A stretch of DNA of 18,647 nucleotides from Ectocarpus siliculosus (GCA_000310025.1 FN648455.1:149005-167651); one strand, 5' to 3'; counted from the first letter of the stretch, positions 9,523 to 18,647 are shown. The notes: a model not told the origin generated them from the letters alone. Numbers and translations: made by a program.

Positions 9523-10637
9523 ATGTCCGGTCTTCCGTCGGATCTTCCGCAGAAGACCACGGGGGGAATCAGCAGCATTCCCCCCAGCGTTCCAATTCAA
9601 AGAAACCCAGCTCCTCCTCCTCCTGCTCCGCAGCGTCCTGTTGTTGCTGCTGGTCTCGCCCAAGCAGCAGCAGCAGCATCACCTACAGCAGCAGGGCCGG
9701 TAGGCTACCAGCCGAACCACGTGGGGGAACAACAGCAGGGCGACCGACGACATCTCATCGGAGTGGGTGCTGCCGCGGGCCAGCTTGGACCACCCCCTCG
9801 TGCTGCTCCGGGGGCATGGTCGTCCCATGTTGGCAATCCAAACGGGACTCCATCGATATCAGCACCGCCGAACACAGCAGCTGCGATCACCGTGCAAGCG
9901 ACAGCAGCGGCGCCGGCGCCGGCGGTACCACCGGCAGTGGCTCCCGCCGCGCTGAACGTGTCGACCCTGCGCCCGGGCTTCGCTCCGCAGCCGACCCCCC
10001 CCGCGCTGCCGCAGTTCGCCATGCACCCGAACAACAGAGCGTTCTTCAGTGGGTACGCGGTGTCTCTAGCCGCGGCTCATGCGGCCGTTTCCGGTGGCAG
10101 CTCTCTCGCTGGCTCGGCTGTCGTGGGCGCGCCCAGCAACAACAACGCCGCTGGGCCGCCGGCGCTGCCGCCGGCGGGGGTCTTCCAAGCCAGAGGAGCC
10201 CCTGCTCCGAGCCGGCCCACTGTCCCCATCGCTCCGGCTCCTGGTGGGCAACAAGTCGCGGCTGCTACTACTGCAGCAGCAGCAGCAACCGCGTCTCCTC
10301 TCAGCAGCGGCAGCAGCACCGCCGCCCCTATCGCGCCGCATCCCCAAGGGCCGACTCCCGGTGGCACCCAACAGCCCGCGACGACGGCGGGCTCGCCGGC
10401 GCCGCCGACGCCGTCGGGTGGTGCTAGCGCTAGCTCCGCTGACCCTGCTCCTGCTGCTGCCGCCGCTGCCGCCGCCGCCGCTCCGGCTACGGCGGCACCG
10501 GACAAAACGGCTGTGGCGGTGCTGAAACCAGAAGCGACATGTTCATCAGGTGGAGATGGTGGTGCCGGAAAGGGAGAGAAGGGCAAGGACAAGGATAAGG
10601 ACAAGGAGAAGATGCAAGCGCCCAAGCCGAGGAAGAG
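9523..10637 (+). CDS. Plus-strand gene exon 1: Pro/Ala-rich N-terminus
   Basis: The start has a strong context (GCCGCCATGT). The 371 codons are mostly Pro, Ala, Gly, Ser, Thr and Gln, with an Ala run near residues 310-320, a Lys/Asp run and KPRK. It ends in phase 2 at AAGAG, followed by GTGTGC. High GC leaves other frames open here as well; codons in this frame and its in-phase splice to exon 2 favour it. Confidence 0.85.
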
Positions 10638-11676
10638 GTGTGTGCGAGTGTGGAAGGAACCTCTGTCATTATCCCTCGGGATATAGACAAGAGGCGCGGG
10701 TTTTGATTCGTGGCCTCGTTGTTGGGGGTCTTGACGTCTCGGCGGAAAATCGGCTGTTGCATCATTTGTTCAGATTCTCTGGTTTAGCCGTTCTCTCTTT
10801 CCTGCTCTTCGCCGTTCGCAGCGAAAGAGCTGGCATTAAATTATAAATTCCGACGCTGCTGCTATGTAAGCCATTCTGCTGAGATTGCCAGGTCAACTAG
10901 ACGGACAAAGTATTCCACTCGATGGATGAGGAAAGGGCGGGTGGGCATGTATCACAAGTGTTCCCGATCCTCAAGGTTTCGACTATATTATATCTATCAA
11001 CGCGTACAACACAGCATATGGTAGGCAAGACGGAAATCATGTGTCTATTTAGTCTCCACACTTTGGCCCTGACGCCGCCAGACGAAACCATTACAGAAGT
11101 GTTGTATATAGGAGGCACCGTTGTATGTTATCTGCTTGCGTGTGCTTCATTTACTCGTATCGGCGATAACCTTGCCGTACCAGTTAAACAGCATTTCCTC
11201 TGCCCCCTCCCCCCCCCCCCCGCGTTGCTCACATCCCACTACAGTCGTTCCCTCAGTAAAGGTCACGTACCGCCTCCGCGGGGGGGTTATTGTTAATATA
11301 TGAAATAGAGAGGGGGGTTTCGTCTCCCTATCCCAACGCTGAACCCCAACCCCACCCACACCCCCTACGAAAAGCAAGATTAATATCCTCGCGAAGCCTA
11401 AACTGAAGGACACGCATTGTAATTGAAAAAGGTGTCCGTAAGCGGGGGGGAAGTGTCCTTGAGATTGATGCCCCCTGGTATGTTGTACATTCTGCGGGGC
11501 ACCATACCTGTTGCAATAAAACGTGTCCTTAACCGGGGGAGAGGTGTCCTATAAATGGTGTCGTTCCGAGGGAAGACTGTACTGCTGTGTTCCGTGTTCC
11601 GGCTCGGGATAGGTGGTGCAAAGCATGGTTCAATCGCGCCAACACCCATGCGGGGACACACCACACAATCGGTCAT

Positions 11677-11707
<31 letters not shown>

Positions 11708-14700
11708 AAGAGGAGCAGTGTCACTCGTCTTGACTCTGTAGGCCAGATCGGTTCGAACTTCTTGTACAAGGAGATGCGGGTGTCAATGTCAGAACTTGAT
11801 GACCCTTTCGAGATGACTCTCGGCATTGCCCTCACTCTGACAATAGCATTACGACCAGCCTTTATTCCCAACACACCCAGAGAGCACCGTGTGTGGCACC
11901 ATGCCCACGTTCTGCACCGGACAGCGCTCGTTTGCTTTAGGACGACCTTCCCCAAAGTCTGAAGCTTTCTGTTTTTTTCGACCGACACGCCTGTTCCAGG
12001 TAACTCGTGTTTGTTTTATTTTTGTGTTGTGGTTGTTGTCTTCACGTTAAAAACTGTTCCGATCTCTCTGTTCGGTACCTCCCTCTGTCCGTACTGATCT
12101 ACAAGTAGGGTTAGTGCATAATGTACAACGCCCTTATTTTGCGGTCAGAAGTGAAGGCAAGCGCCTCAGGAGGAAAGGAAAGAGGAAGGTGGAGAGTTAC
12201 AGCAGTAGTCCTCCTGTCTGTTTTATTTCCCCCGCCTGGTGCGTCAAACGCTTCCCGAAACGTGTAGACTGGCTCCCACAACATAATAGATAGGACGAGA
12301 ACCAATGGTGTGGAAGGGTAGGGCTGCAATGCTACAATACATACCCGAGAGAGGTCTCGCAGGGATTATTCCTGTCATGAGTCCACTCCATGACGGCCTT
12401 CTTTAAGTCTTGAAGGCATTACGTCACACGCCGGCGCTCGATACTATAATATTCCGTGGAAAGTACTATACCGTGGTTGAGGGCATTGAGGACAGGTAGC
12501 AGGCGGGGCACGTAAGATGCAGATTGTGTTCAGCCCATGAGAGCACGAAGCTTGCCATGCGGGAGATGGGGGACAGGGGACAAAGTTGGAAAGAGGGATC
12601 ACTCTGAAAACAACAAGCTGTGCTGCGCAGCCGGGGTAGAGGAAGGGTGTATGCTAGATACTCCGTGAGAAGGGGGTCGATAAAAAGAAACCTACAAAAA
12701 TAATCAGGCGCAACAAAAATGTACAGCCACGTGGTACGAATATTAATTTTTCGATACTTGGCAGTATCCCATGCACGGAAACACGGAGTGAGGGTGTCAA
12801 GGGTCGGTGACAAAATCCGTCCATAATGCGTTATGCATCCTTTATCCAAAACAGACGGACGGAAAGACAGGCAGGAAGGCACAGCAGTGCTTGGCATGGC
12901 GGGGATTAGCGGAACTAGCGCAACTAAACCAACGATGGTTGGCATCACAAAGCGGGAGTGTCACGCCTTTTCGTGCCCATGTGTGAAACCCAACACTACA
13001 AGACTTCTGAAAACCGACACTTGCGAGGCTTCCGTTCGTGCTGCTGTGCGATAGAGAATAACTCGTTTGGAAGAGGACACGGCGCTAGGTCAGACTTGAT
13101 ACGAGATCATAATGCGTGTACAGTCCTATTCATTGTTACCAAGATGGGGACTAGACTGGAGAATGGAAAGAAAAGTGTAGCAGCCAAGAGCAAGTAGGAG
13201 AGATGCGTAACATCAACACGATAGAGAAAACATCCCCGTGCTGCAGCAGCGAGCGTATATATTGCGAAAGTCCGGAGGGGTACGTTGGTTGCTTTCAAAG
13301 AATCGTCGTATACGAAGTACCTTCTCGGCAATTCACATTACACCTTCACCGTGCTAGAAAGGTAAAAGGGGTAGTAACAGCATCCAGCTTGGGACAAAAA
13401 ACACTTTGTTTCTGAAGTGTCCTGTGGTTTCTTCGTGTTTCCACAATAACAACAAATCTTCAAAAGCGCGCGTCTGGAGTGCACTGTGCGGGTCTTTCAG
13501 GAAGGCAACCATGCTGTATTTTAATATTGCGTAAAAAGTAAAATGTTACCGTCCAAACGGCGGGGGGCGAGAAACAAACCCTCAATACGTGTGTATGTGG
13601 TATGTGCAGCCCTACCACTAGCGGCTACATGTGTTCGGCTGTGCTCGAGGGTGACCTGAATTGCCTCTGAGACAAGGAAGTGAAACGTTCTCTTCTGTCT
13701 TGCTACGCATGCTGTACCAGAAACACTGGGGAAATAACTCTAGAACTTGGAACGGATGTGCGGAGCATATGCATATGTAAATATGTAGAGAAAGCCCGTT
13801 TAGCTACTCATGTAGGTTTTGTGTGTGCTTTCTATTACAGATATGTCGAGTTAGTGAGCGCCAGAAGAAAATTCTACCGGACGTTTCTCCGCTTCGTCCC
13901 CCACAGCCGGCACCAAATATTCTATGCTGAGGAAAAGGGGTGGTATGCATACCACACTCTCAGGAAACTGAGTAGGAAACCGGCCCTCTTCGAGCCGGCG
14001 GCCAAGCTTTCGGGGGCTCCGTCAGTGCATAAAAAAAGCTTCGTACAAGTAGACACTGCTGTAGGGTTTGAAGAGGGTTGGAATTTCTAAGAATGTTGTT
14101 CGATATCTTTACATGTTCAAACACGACAGCTTTTTCGCACGTGCTTGGTAGTAGTAACAGTAGCACCGCCGTCAGTGCTCTCACCACTTTGATACGCCCT
14201 TCTTTATCGCTCAAACATACTACTGGTGTCTCTCGTTTTTTCCACCCTCTATGTTAGAACGATGTACACGCTGCTGCCTCGGGGATACTTGGAGCGCCAC
14301 GGCGGCCGGACACAACGCCAAATGCTCAAACCTCCACAAACGCCAGCCGCTGCGGCAACGTCTGGACAAGGATCGGCGCCAGCAGGGGCGGCGGCCAAAG
14401 GCGGCAGCGTCGACGGCGGCGGCGGTGGCGACACGACTCCGAAAACGGCTGTCATCAGCCTGGTATCACCCGACGGCAAGGGCAAAGGCAAGGCCAAGGC
14501 TGTGCCAGACAGGTCCAGGCGCTGGCTGCTGTCGGACAACGAGGCTGCGAGCGACGTTGACTTCATGCGGGTGAGGTGTAGTGCCATAATAATTGCCTAT
14601 TTGGGTTCCTATCAGGTTCAGGTTCAGGTATAGTGTTATACTTTTTGCATGCCTATTTGGTTCCTTTTTGGTTTTATGGGGGCGTTATGCGGTGAGCAGT

Positions 14701-17700
14701 CAGATGAAGGTTCGGGAAAGGCGCCGTCAATGTCAGGTGTTGGCGGTACTTTCTTTTTTTCCCTCCTTTGTTTCTTCTCCTCGTATGCCCTTGTTGAAAC
14801 CAATCTTGGGATGGTACTTGTATTTTTCATCTCTGATGCACCGTTGAAATGGAGGCGAAAGTCCCGCCCTCACTCTCCCCCCAACGCTGTCTCGCGTCAA
14901 CTCGGCGATGGATGGGTGGATGGATGGATGGATGGATCGATTCCTTCCTTTGCAGGCCGGCTTACCGGAGGGCGTGATCGTCAAAACCACCAAGGAAAAG
15001 CGGGAAGAGGCGGAGGCTGAGGCTGAGGCCAAGGCTGCAGCGGAGGCGACAGCGGAAGCGGCAGCGGCAGCGGCAGCGGAAGCGGAGGCAGTTAAGGCAA
15101 AGACAGCAGCGGCAGACGACAAGGTTGATCCGCGACTCACCCCGAAAGAACAGGAGTGGCTACAGGCCGCTCAGGAGGAGGAAAAGCAAGACGCCGAGAA
15201 GAAGGAGTCGGACGGACAGCAGGCTGATGGTGCCGGCGAGGGGGGGGACCGAGCAGCCGAGTCTAGCGTAGCCTCCACCGCTGTAGCTGTACACCCTGCG
15301 GGCGGGTCGAAAGCGTCCGGAGATTCAGCGGCGGTAGTGGCAACAGGCGCAGTCGCGGGTGTCGGTGACGGTAAGGGTAAGGAAGGGGCGGTAGAGGCCC
15401 CTGGTGGTAGTCCGGCGGCGTCGGGGGATGCGGGGAAGAGCGGTGATGCCGCCGGCGCCGGCGCGTCGGCTACCGCCATGGACGTAGACAACGATGATGA
15501 CTTGACCGAGGACAAGGATAAGGATAAGGATAAGGATGAGACAGAGGGAAAGGGCTTGGAGAATGCTGTGGCGGTGGCGGTGGATGGGAAGGCCGAAGAA
15601 GGAGGGGGTGAGGCTAAGCCGGCGACTGGTACCCAGCCAGTGGAAGCGGCAGTCAAGGAGGGTGAAGGGGCGGCAGCGGTAGGGGAGACGGACAAGGAGG
15701 AAGGAAAGGAGGAGGAGGAGGAGGAGGAGGGAGAGGAGTCCGGGCCTAGCTACGGGGAGGTGATGGAATGGGACGCCAGACGGGACGCTTTGGAGCTCAA
15801 GGTTGGTAATTTGGTAGCGTTATACGACACGGGCACATATACATTGTGCCAGACGAGGAGATAGAGCTGCACAATGATCTTGAAGAAGCTGACAGTGTTG
15901 CTATTATACTTCGTGGGGATAGATACTATAGGGTTACGGTTTGGCGTGACTTCGATGTGGAACGGGCTGGGCTATGTCTCACCCGTGAGTGGCCTCACAA
16001 CACGTCTATCTCCTCGTACTGCTGTCTTATCATCGTTCCCCTTGCCTGATTTTACTCATGACCTGATGGATTGTATTGTTGCATCCCATCGCAGCATCTC
16101 GGCTCGTCTCTTGGATAGCCGTTCATGTAGCTGCTGCGCGTTTGTGTGTGTTTTCTTTTTCGTCTTCATCGTAAAGGAAATCATGATCGCTGAGCGCACG
16201 AGGGAGCGGCGAAGAGGGCTCATGAGGGAACAGGCTAAGGGGCAGGCAGTGGTCCAGTACCTCACCAAGCTGGAGAGGGAGGAGAGGGGGAGGAGCAACC
16301 TCCTACGCGCCAAGGGCCTGATGCTGGCGGTGCGTTGCTGCGTGCGTGCCATGCCTGTCGTCGTCACAGTAGTCCTTTCGTATGTAGTCCTTCTGGTGGT
16401 CGTCGTGCCCTACAACAGAACGTTCTAGAAGCCTTTTCGTAGTCCTTCCGGTGGTATTCGTGCCCTGCAATAGAACGTTCTAGGGACCATTTCGTAGTCC
16501 TTCCGGTGGTTGTCGTGCCTCAGAATAGAACGGTCTAGAAGCCTTTCGAAGTCCTTCTGGCGTTGTCGTGCCTCAGAATAGAACGTTCTAGAAGCCATTG
16601 CTGCGGCTACTATGGCCGGGTCGTGTTTGTCAACTCTATTTTCAAGTGATTCCGTTCCAGCCCGTCATCACTATGATTACCAAGTACTGCCTTCCTCTGT
16701 GCTCCAATTTCTGCAACCGAAGAGCATGAATACCTCCCTTGTACAAGTACTATGGAGTACTTGCACAAGATAACATCCCAAAGTAGGAGGAACAACACAA
16801 GTATTTTAGTCGGGCCTATTCGTGTTTTGTCCATCCTCCGGTAAATGAACACGCCGTTGTTGTTGTTTATCGAGGAAACCAAGGGCATCCGAGAGCGAGG
16901 CTGTGCTTACGCGTCTGGGGGGGGTTACGACTACCGTAAGAGGGGCGGAGAGATGTCACCTCCACCTCCCCTAGGCTGATTCCAAAAAGGTCGATTGCCC
17001 CACAGCCAAGCTTGTGCCAACACAAAAAAATGACGGTTTTGGATTCATCTCGTCGAGAGCTTTCCGTAGACATGTCGGGCTCTTTTCCCCACCCACGTGG
17101 TTGTGAAGCAATCGAATCGGACTTTGAAAGCCGGTGTAGGAGGGATTCCTATCTCTCTCTCTCCGACTCTTACGGAATACCGGTACCACGGTACGGGATA
17201 CGGTACGGTACAGACAATCTTGGTTGTAAAGCAATCGAATCGGGCTTTGAGAGTCGGTGTAGGAGGGGTGCCATCTCTCTCTCTCTCTCTCTCTCTTCCT
17301 CTTACAGTAGTGCGATTGGCGCAACAAGATACCAGATGCTCTGTGTCCACGCGCACACCTAGTCTCACATCTTGTTTCAACCTTGTTGTTTTTGTTTTGT
17401 TTGTTTTTTTTTCCAGGACGTGGCTAGGATGCTGCCCGAACGCGTGAAGGAGATGATCGAGCTTCGAAACAAAATTGACAAGATTTCCCAGGGTCTCGGC
17501 GGGAGCGGCACTAACGATAACAATGGCGATGGCGATGGCGGCGGAAAGGCCGGGACCGCAGAGTCTTCAGTGGAAGGAACAGCAGCTGGTACTGGTGCGT
17601 AGTTTGAAACACGCCATTTGTTGTGGGGTCCAAAGCAATTAATTCCTTTTTGTGGGAAATACTGCACACGTGGCATCACGGAGAGACTAGCTGCTCGAGA

Positions 17701-18494
17701 TGATTCGCAGAAGGGCTGTGTTGAGGTCCAGTATTCATAGTTTTCGAGTCTTCTGTGTTTTTTTTCAAGTCCGTCCAATGATGTGCAGCAGCAGTATGCA
17801 AGTGATATGCCGTCAACAAGAATGAAAAGTAGTTTTGGGGACGAAGACGATTGAGTTTGACATCATTTCGTGCCGCGAGTGAAGTGCTCAACTCGCCCTG
17901 AGCGTTTTTATTATTTTTATTTTGTCTTCTGTGGGGGTTGTGTTTTACTGCCCCGTGTTGAGACTGGACGTCGTTTCGTGTCGTGAGTGAAGTGCTCAAC
18001 TCGCCTGAGTGTCTTTTTTGTTTGTTTTGTCCTCTGTGGGGGTTGTGTTTTACTGCCCCGTGTTTAGGCTCTTTGGCAGGGGAGGCCAAGAACAAAAGCA
18101 AGGCTTCGCGTGCATCCGAAGGAAGCACCAACGCCACCGCCAACACCCAGCGGACATCACCGTCTAGCTCGGGCTTCGACATGGCTTCTGCTGGTGCCAC
18201 CACTCCTGGCTCTTCTGCTTGTTCCGACGGCAAGGATAAGGGGAAGGGGAAGGCTCGGCGAAGGAACGACGACAACGGGAAGGGCGGCGAGTCTGCGAAG
18301 TCCGGGGTAGTAGATTCGATGGCTGAGGACGAGGGAGAGCAGGAGGCGTCGCCATCGTCAGCAACAGCGGCAGCTTCGTCTTCGTCGTCGTCCTTCGCGG
18401 CTACGCCGTCGTGCGGCGACGATGCCAGTGGCGAGGGATTGTTGCTGGGTTCGAATCCAGACGTGCACGCTTTGACGGCGCAGTCGATGCTCAG
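9523..18494 (+). CDS. Large low-complexity Ala/Pro/Lys-rich protein, six exons, possibly continuing past the window
   Basis: Joining 9523-10637, 14258-14570, 14956-15801, 16177-16329, 17417-17594 and 18068-18494 gives about 1,010 residues with every phase matching. Residues 1-350 are Pro/Ala/Ser/Gly-rich. Then come KGKDKDKDKEK and a basic KPRKR, a candidate nuclear signal. Exon 2 has RRWLLSDNEAASDVDFMR. Exon 3 starts with a Glu/Ala-rich repeat, likely helical, and carries DKDKDKDKDE and an acidic run. Exons 3 end to 5 form a charged, coiled-coil-like stretch (WDARRDALELK, ERTRERRRGLMREQ, ARMLPERVKEMIELRNK). Exon 6 is Ser-rich with DKGKGKARRR. I do not recognise the family. A chromatin or transcription scaffold is a guess from composition. 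An in-frame TGA at 18496-18498 or a GTGAGA donor at 18495 ends the visible part. Confidence 0.82.
11408..11550. repeat. Cluster of GTGTCC motifs
   Basis: Two similar modules about 91 bases apart (11431-11460 and 11522-11550) each contain two GTGTCC motifs around a TAA and a G run. A fifth copy lies inverted at 11408-11413. Function unknown. Confidence 0.7.
11678..11705. repeat. AGC trinucleotide microsatellite
   Basis: About nine AGC units in intron 1. Confidence 0.95.
14258..14570 (+). CDS. Plus-strand gene exon 2
   Basis: The first base completes an Arg codon split by the intron, then TMYTLLPRGYLERHGG follows. The middle is Ala/Gly-rich, with SPDGKGKGKAKAVPDRSRRW and then DVDFMR. Ends in phase 0 with donor GTGAGG. 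Confidence 0.82.
14571..14955 (+). other. Intron 2 of the plus-strand gene
   Basis: It contains three GGTTCA units near 14614-14630, a direct repeat of GCCTATTTGG(G)TTCCT (about 14596 and 14650), and a GGAT-type microsatellite at 14907-14938 close to the acceptor TTCCTTTGCAG. Confidence 0.85.
14907..14938. repeat. GATG tetranucleotide microsatellite
   Basis: About eight GATG-type units with one GGTG variant, ending 17 bases before exon 3. Confidence 0.95.
14956..15801 (+). CDS. Plus-strand gene exon 3: Glu/Ala helix, Lys/Asp and acidic runs
   Basis: The 282 codons start AGLPEGVIVKTTKEKREE. An E-A repeat follows, then VDPRLTPKEQEWLQAAQEEE, a Gly/Ala/Ser linker, DKDKDKDKDE, a Glu run and YGEVMEWDARRDALELK. 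It ends in phase 0 at AAG with GTTGGT, a weak donor. Without splicing there, the frame stops after 20 more codons, at 15862-15864. Confidence 0.85.
15802..16176 (+). other. Intron 3 of the plus-strand gene
   Basis: Weak donor GTTGGT, acceptor TTCATCGTAAAG after a T-rich tract. A stretch open in another frame (15846-16049) looks acidic but lacks a matching phase, so I treat it as intron. Confidence 0.75.
16177..16329 (+). CDS. Plus-strand gene exon 4: charged helical segment
   Basis: The 51 codons include IAERTRERRRGLMREQAKGQ and LTKLEREERGRSNLLRAK, with no helix breaker. Together with the end of exon 3 and exon 5 they predict a long coiled-coil-like helix. Phase 0 at both ends, donor GTGCGT. 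Confidence 0.85.
16384..16596. repeat. 55-base tandem repeat, four copies, with heat-shock-element-like cores
   Basis: Units start at 16384, 16439, 16494 and 16548. Each has GTAGTCCTTC-type sequence, a GGTGGTNNTCGTGCC-type middle and an AGAACGTTCTAGAAGCC-type end. Units 1 and 4 hold the perfect triplet array GAA-nn-TTC-nn-GAA (16418-16430 and 16581-16593). Units 2 and 3 have one degraded triplet each. Confidence 0.9.
16739..16768. repeat. Hairpin-forming inverted repeat
   Basis: TTGT-A-CAAGTACT, loop ATGG, AGTACTTG-C-ACAA: twelve pairs with one internal mismatch. Confidence 0.85.
17099..17295. repeat. Two-copy direct repeat with CT tracts
   Basis: Copies start at 17099 and 17222 and share GGTTGT, AAGCAATCGAATCGG, CTTTGA and CGGTGTAGGAGGG, each followed by a CT tract. 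A GGTAC-rich stretch lies between them. Confidence 0.9.
17417..17594 (+). CDS. Plus-strand gene exon 5
   Basis: It starts DVARMLPERVKEMIELRNK, completing the charged helix, then passes into a Gly/Asp/Asn-rich linker. Ends in phase 1 at ACTG with donor GTGCGT; read-through would stop at TAG six bases on. Confidence 0.82.
17595..18067 (+). other. Intron 5 of the plus-strand gene
   Basis: The second half is a 108-base tandem duplication (17859-17966 and 17967-18067) that includes the region before the acceptor. The first half shows nothing of note. Confidence 0.85.
17859..18067. repeat. 108-base tandem duplication next to the exon 6 acceptor
   Basis: Both copies share GAGTGAAGTGCTCAACTCGCC, a T-rich block, then GTGGGGGTTGTGTTTTACTG and CCCCGTGTT. 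Copy 2 ends TTTAG at the used acceptor; copy 1 ends TTGAG at the same place. Confidence 0.93.
18068..18494 (+). CDS. Plus-strand gene exon 6: Ser-rich, basic module
   Basis: It joins in phase 1 from either TTTAG (18067) or GGCAG (18079). It encodes GEAKNKSKASRASEG, a Ser/Thr/Ala stretch, DGKDKGKGKARRRNDDNGKG, an acidic patch, a Ser run and DVHALTAQSML. The final AG is followed by GTGAGA; if unspliced, one Arg and a TGA stop end the protein. Confidence 0.8.
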
Positions 18495-18647
18495 GTGAGA
18501 TCCGGTTGGGGGGCTCAGCAATGCGGTTTTGTGAGGAGGGGGGAGGGGGGTCAGACGTGCACGCTTTGACCAAGCAGTCGATGATCTGGTGAGATCCGGT
18601 TGGGGGGCTCAGCAGTGCGGTTTTGTGAGGAGGGGGGGGGGGGAGGG
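18458..18647. repeat. 94-base tandem duplication spanning the end of exon 6 and its donor
   Basis: CAGACGTGCACGCTTTGAC, CAGTCGATG, GGTGAGATCCGGTTGGGG and GCGGTTTTGTGAGGAGGG recur from 18552. The second copy is cut by the window end. Confidence 0.93.

Larger units (their letters stand above)
10638..14257 (+). other. Intron 1 of the plus-strand gene (3,620 bases)
   Basis: Donor AG|GTGTGC; the acceptor follows a pyrimidine tract, ending CTCTATGTTAG. No convincing exon is seen inside. It holds a C13 run (11209-11221), paired GTGTCC modules (11408-11550) and an AGC microsatellite (11678-11705). An unrecognised exon or nested noncoding gene cannot be excluded. Confidence 0.75.
16330..17416 (+). 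other. Intron 4 of the plus-strand gene
   Basis: It contains the 55-base tandem repeat (16384-16596), a perfect-stem hairpin (16739-16768) and a 123-base direct repeat with CT tracts (17099-17295). The acceptor is a T-rich tract ending TTCCAG. Confidence 0.85.

Noticed and set aside
9139-9663. 174-codon minus-strand open frame
   Set aside because: Covers the divergent spacer and the antisense of exon 1; Arg/Ser-rich from GC-rich sequence.
9423-10427. 334-codon + strand frame overlapping exon 1
   Set aside because: Alternative frame of a GC-rich low-complexity exon. It does not lead to the basic motif and in-phase splice seen in the chosen frame.
10077-10625. 182-codon minus-strand open frame
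   Set aside because: Antisense of exon 1; Ala/Gly-rich shadow.
11398-11988. 196-codon minus-strand frame and the + strand frame 11555-11962
   Set aside because: Both depend on the AGC repeat (Leu or Ser run) and have no domain; no splice logic.
13680-14090. 136-codon + strand open frame in the large intron
   Set aside because: No recognisable domain and no phase-compatible join with exons 1 and 2, which already fit each other.
14614-14630. Telomere-like GGTTCA repeats
   Set aside because: Only about three units, interstitial and not a known telomere sequence.
15846-16049. Acidic stretch (PDEEIELHNDLEEADS) as a possible exon
   Set aside because: It would need a 47-base intron before it and has no convincing downstream donor; direct joining of 15801 to 16177 is in phase.
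16384-16596. CRISPR-like array
   Set aside because: Units are contiguous tandem repeats without unique spacers, in an intron of a eukaryotic gene.
18448-18458. Perfect B box-like GGTTCGAATCC
   Set aside because: It lies inside coding exon 6, with no A box or tRNA fold upstream; judged coincidental.

Overview
The window is nuclear DNA from an intron-rich eukaryote. Exons are GC-rich with canonical-looking splice sites. Introns run from about 375 to 3,600 bases. A repeat with tRNA-like promoter boxes is present, along with many simple repeats and long G runs. Long introns, neighbouring genes on opposite strands, alanine/proline/glycine-rich proteins and a possible stramenopile-type leader all fit a brown alga (Ectocarpus-like). 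That assignment is inference from style, not from a marker gene.

Layout: 1-4173 holds no gene I can support. It is G/T-rich on the + strand to about 2,900, then carries a truncated copy of a dispersed repeat (about 2966-3152) and a coding-looking but frame-broken stretch. From 4174 to 9119 on the minus strand lies a complete six-exon gene for a predicted 288-residue atypical/extended short-chain dehydrogenase-like protein. It has a glycine-rich nucleotide-binding loop, a YxxxK pair and a short hydrophobic leader. Its second intron appears to be a rare GC-AG intron, and its last intron contains a SINE-like element with candidate target-site duplications.

A 403-base divergent spacer (9120-9522) leads to a second gene on the plus strand (9523 to at least 18494). 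Six exons join in phase into a protein of about 1,010 residues. It is low-complexity (Pro/Ala, then Lys/Asp/Glu) with a basic motif, a highly charged helical stretch and repeated Lys/Asp/Gly modules. I do not recognise its family; a nuclear role is only a guess. Its introns carry several local tandem duplications: a 55-base repeat containing heat-shock-element-like GAA/TTC triplets, a 123-base direct repeat, and duplications covering both borders of the sixth exon. The gene may end at an in-frame TGA just after that exon or splice onward beyond the window.

The two genes share only the divergent spacer; nothing in the sequence shows that they work together. I found no rRNA, intact tRNA, CRISPR array, or viral or toxin gene.
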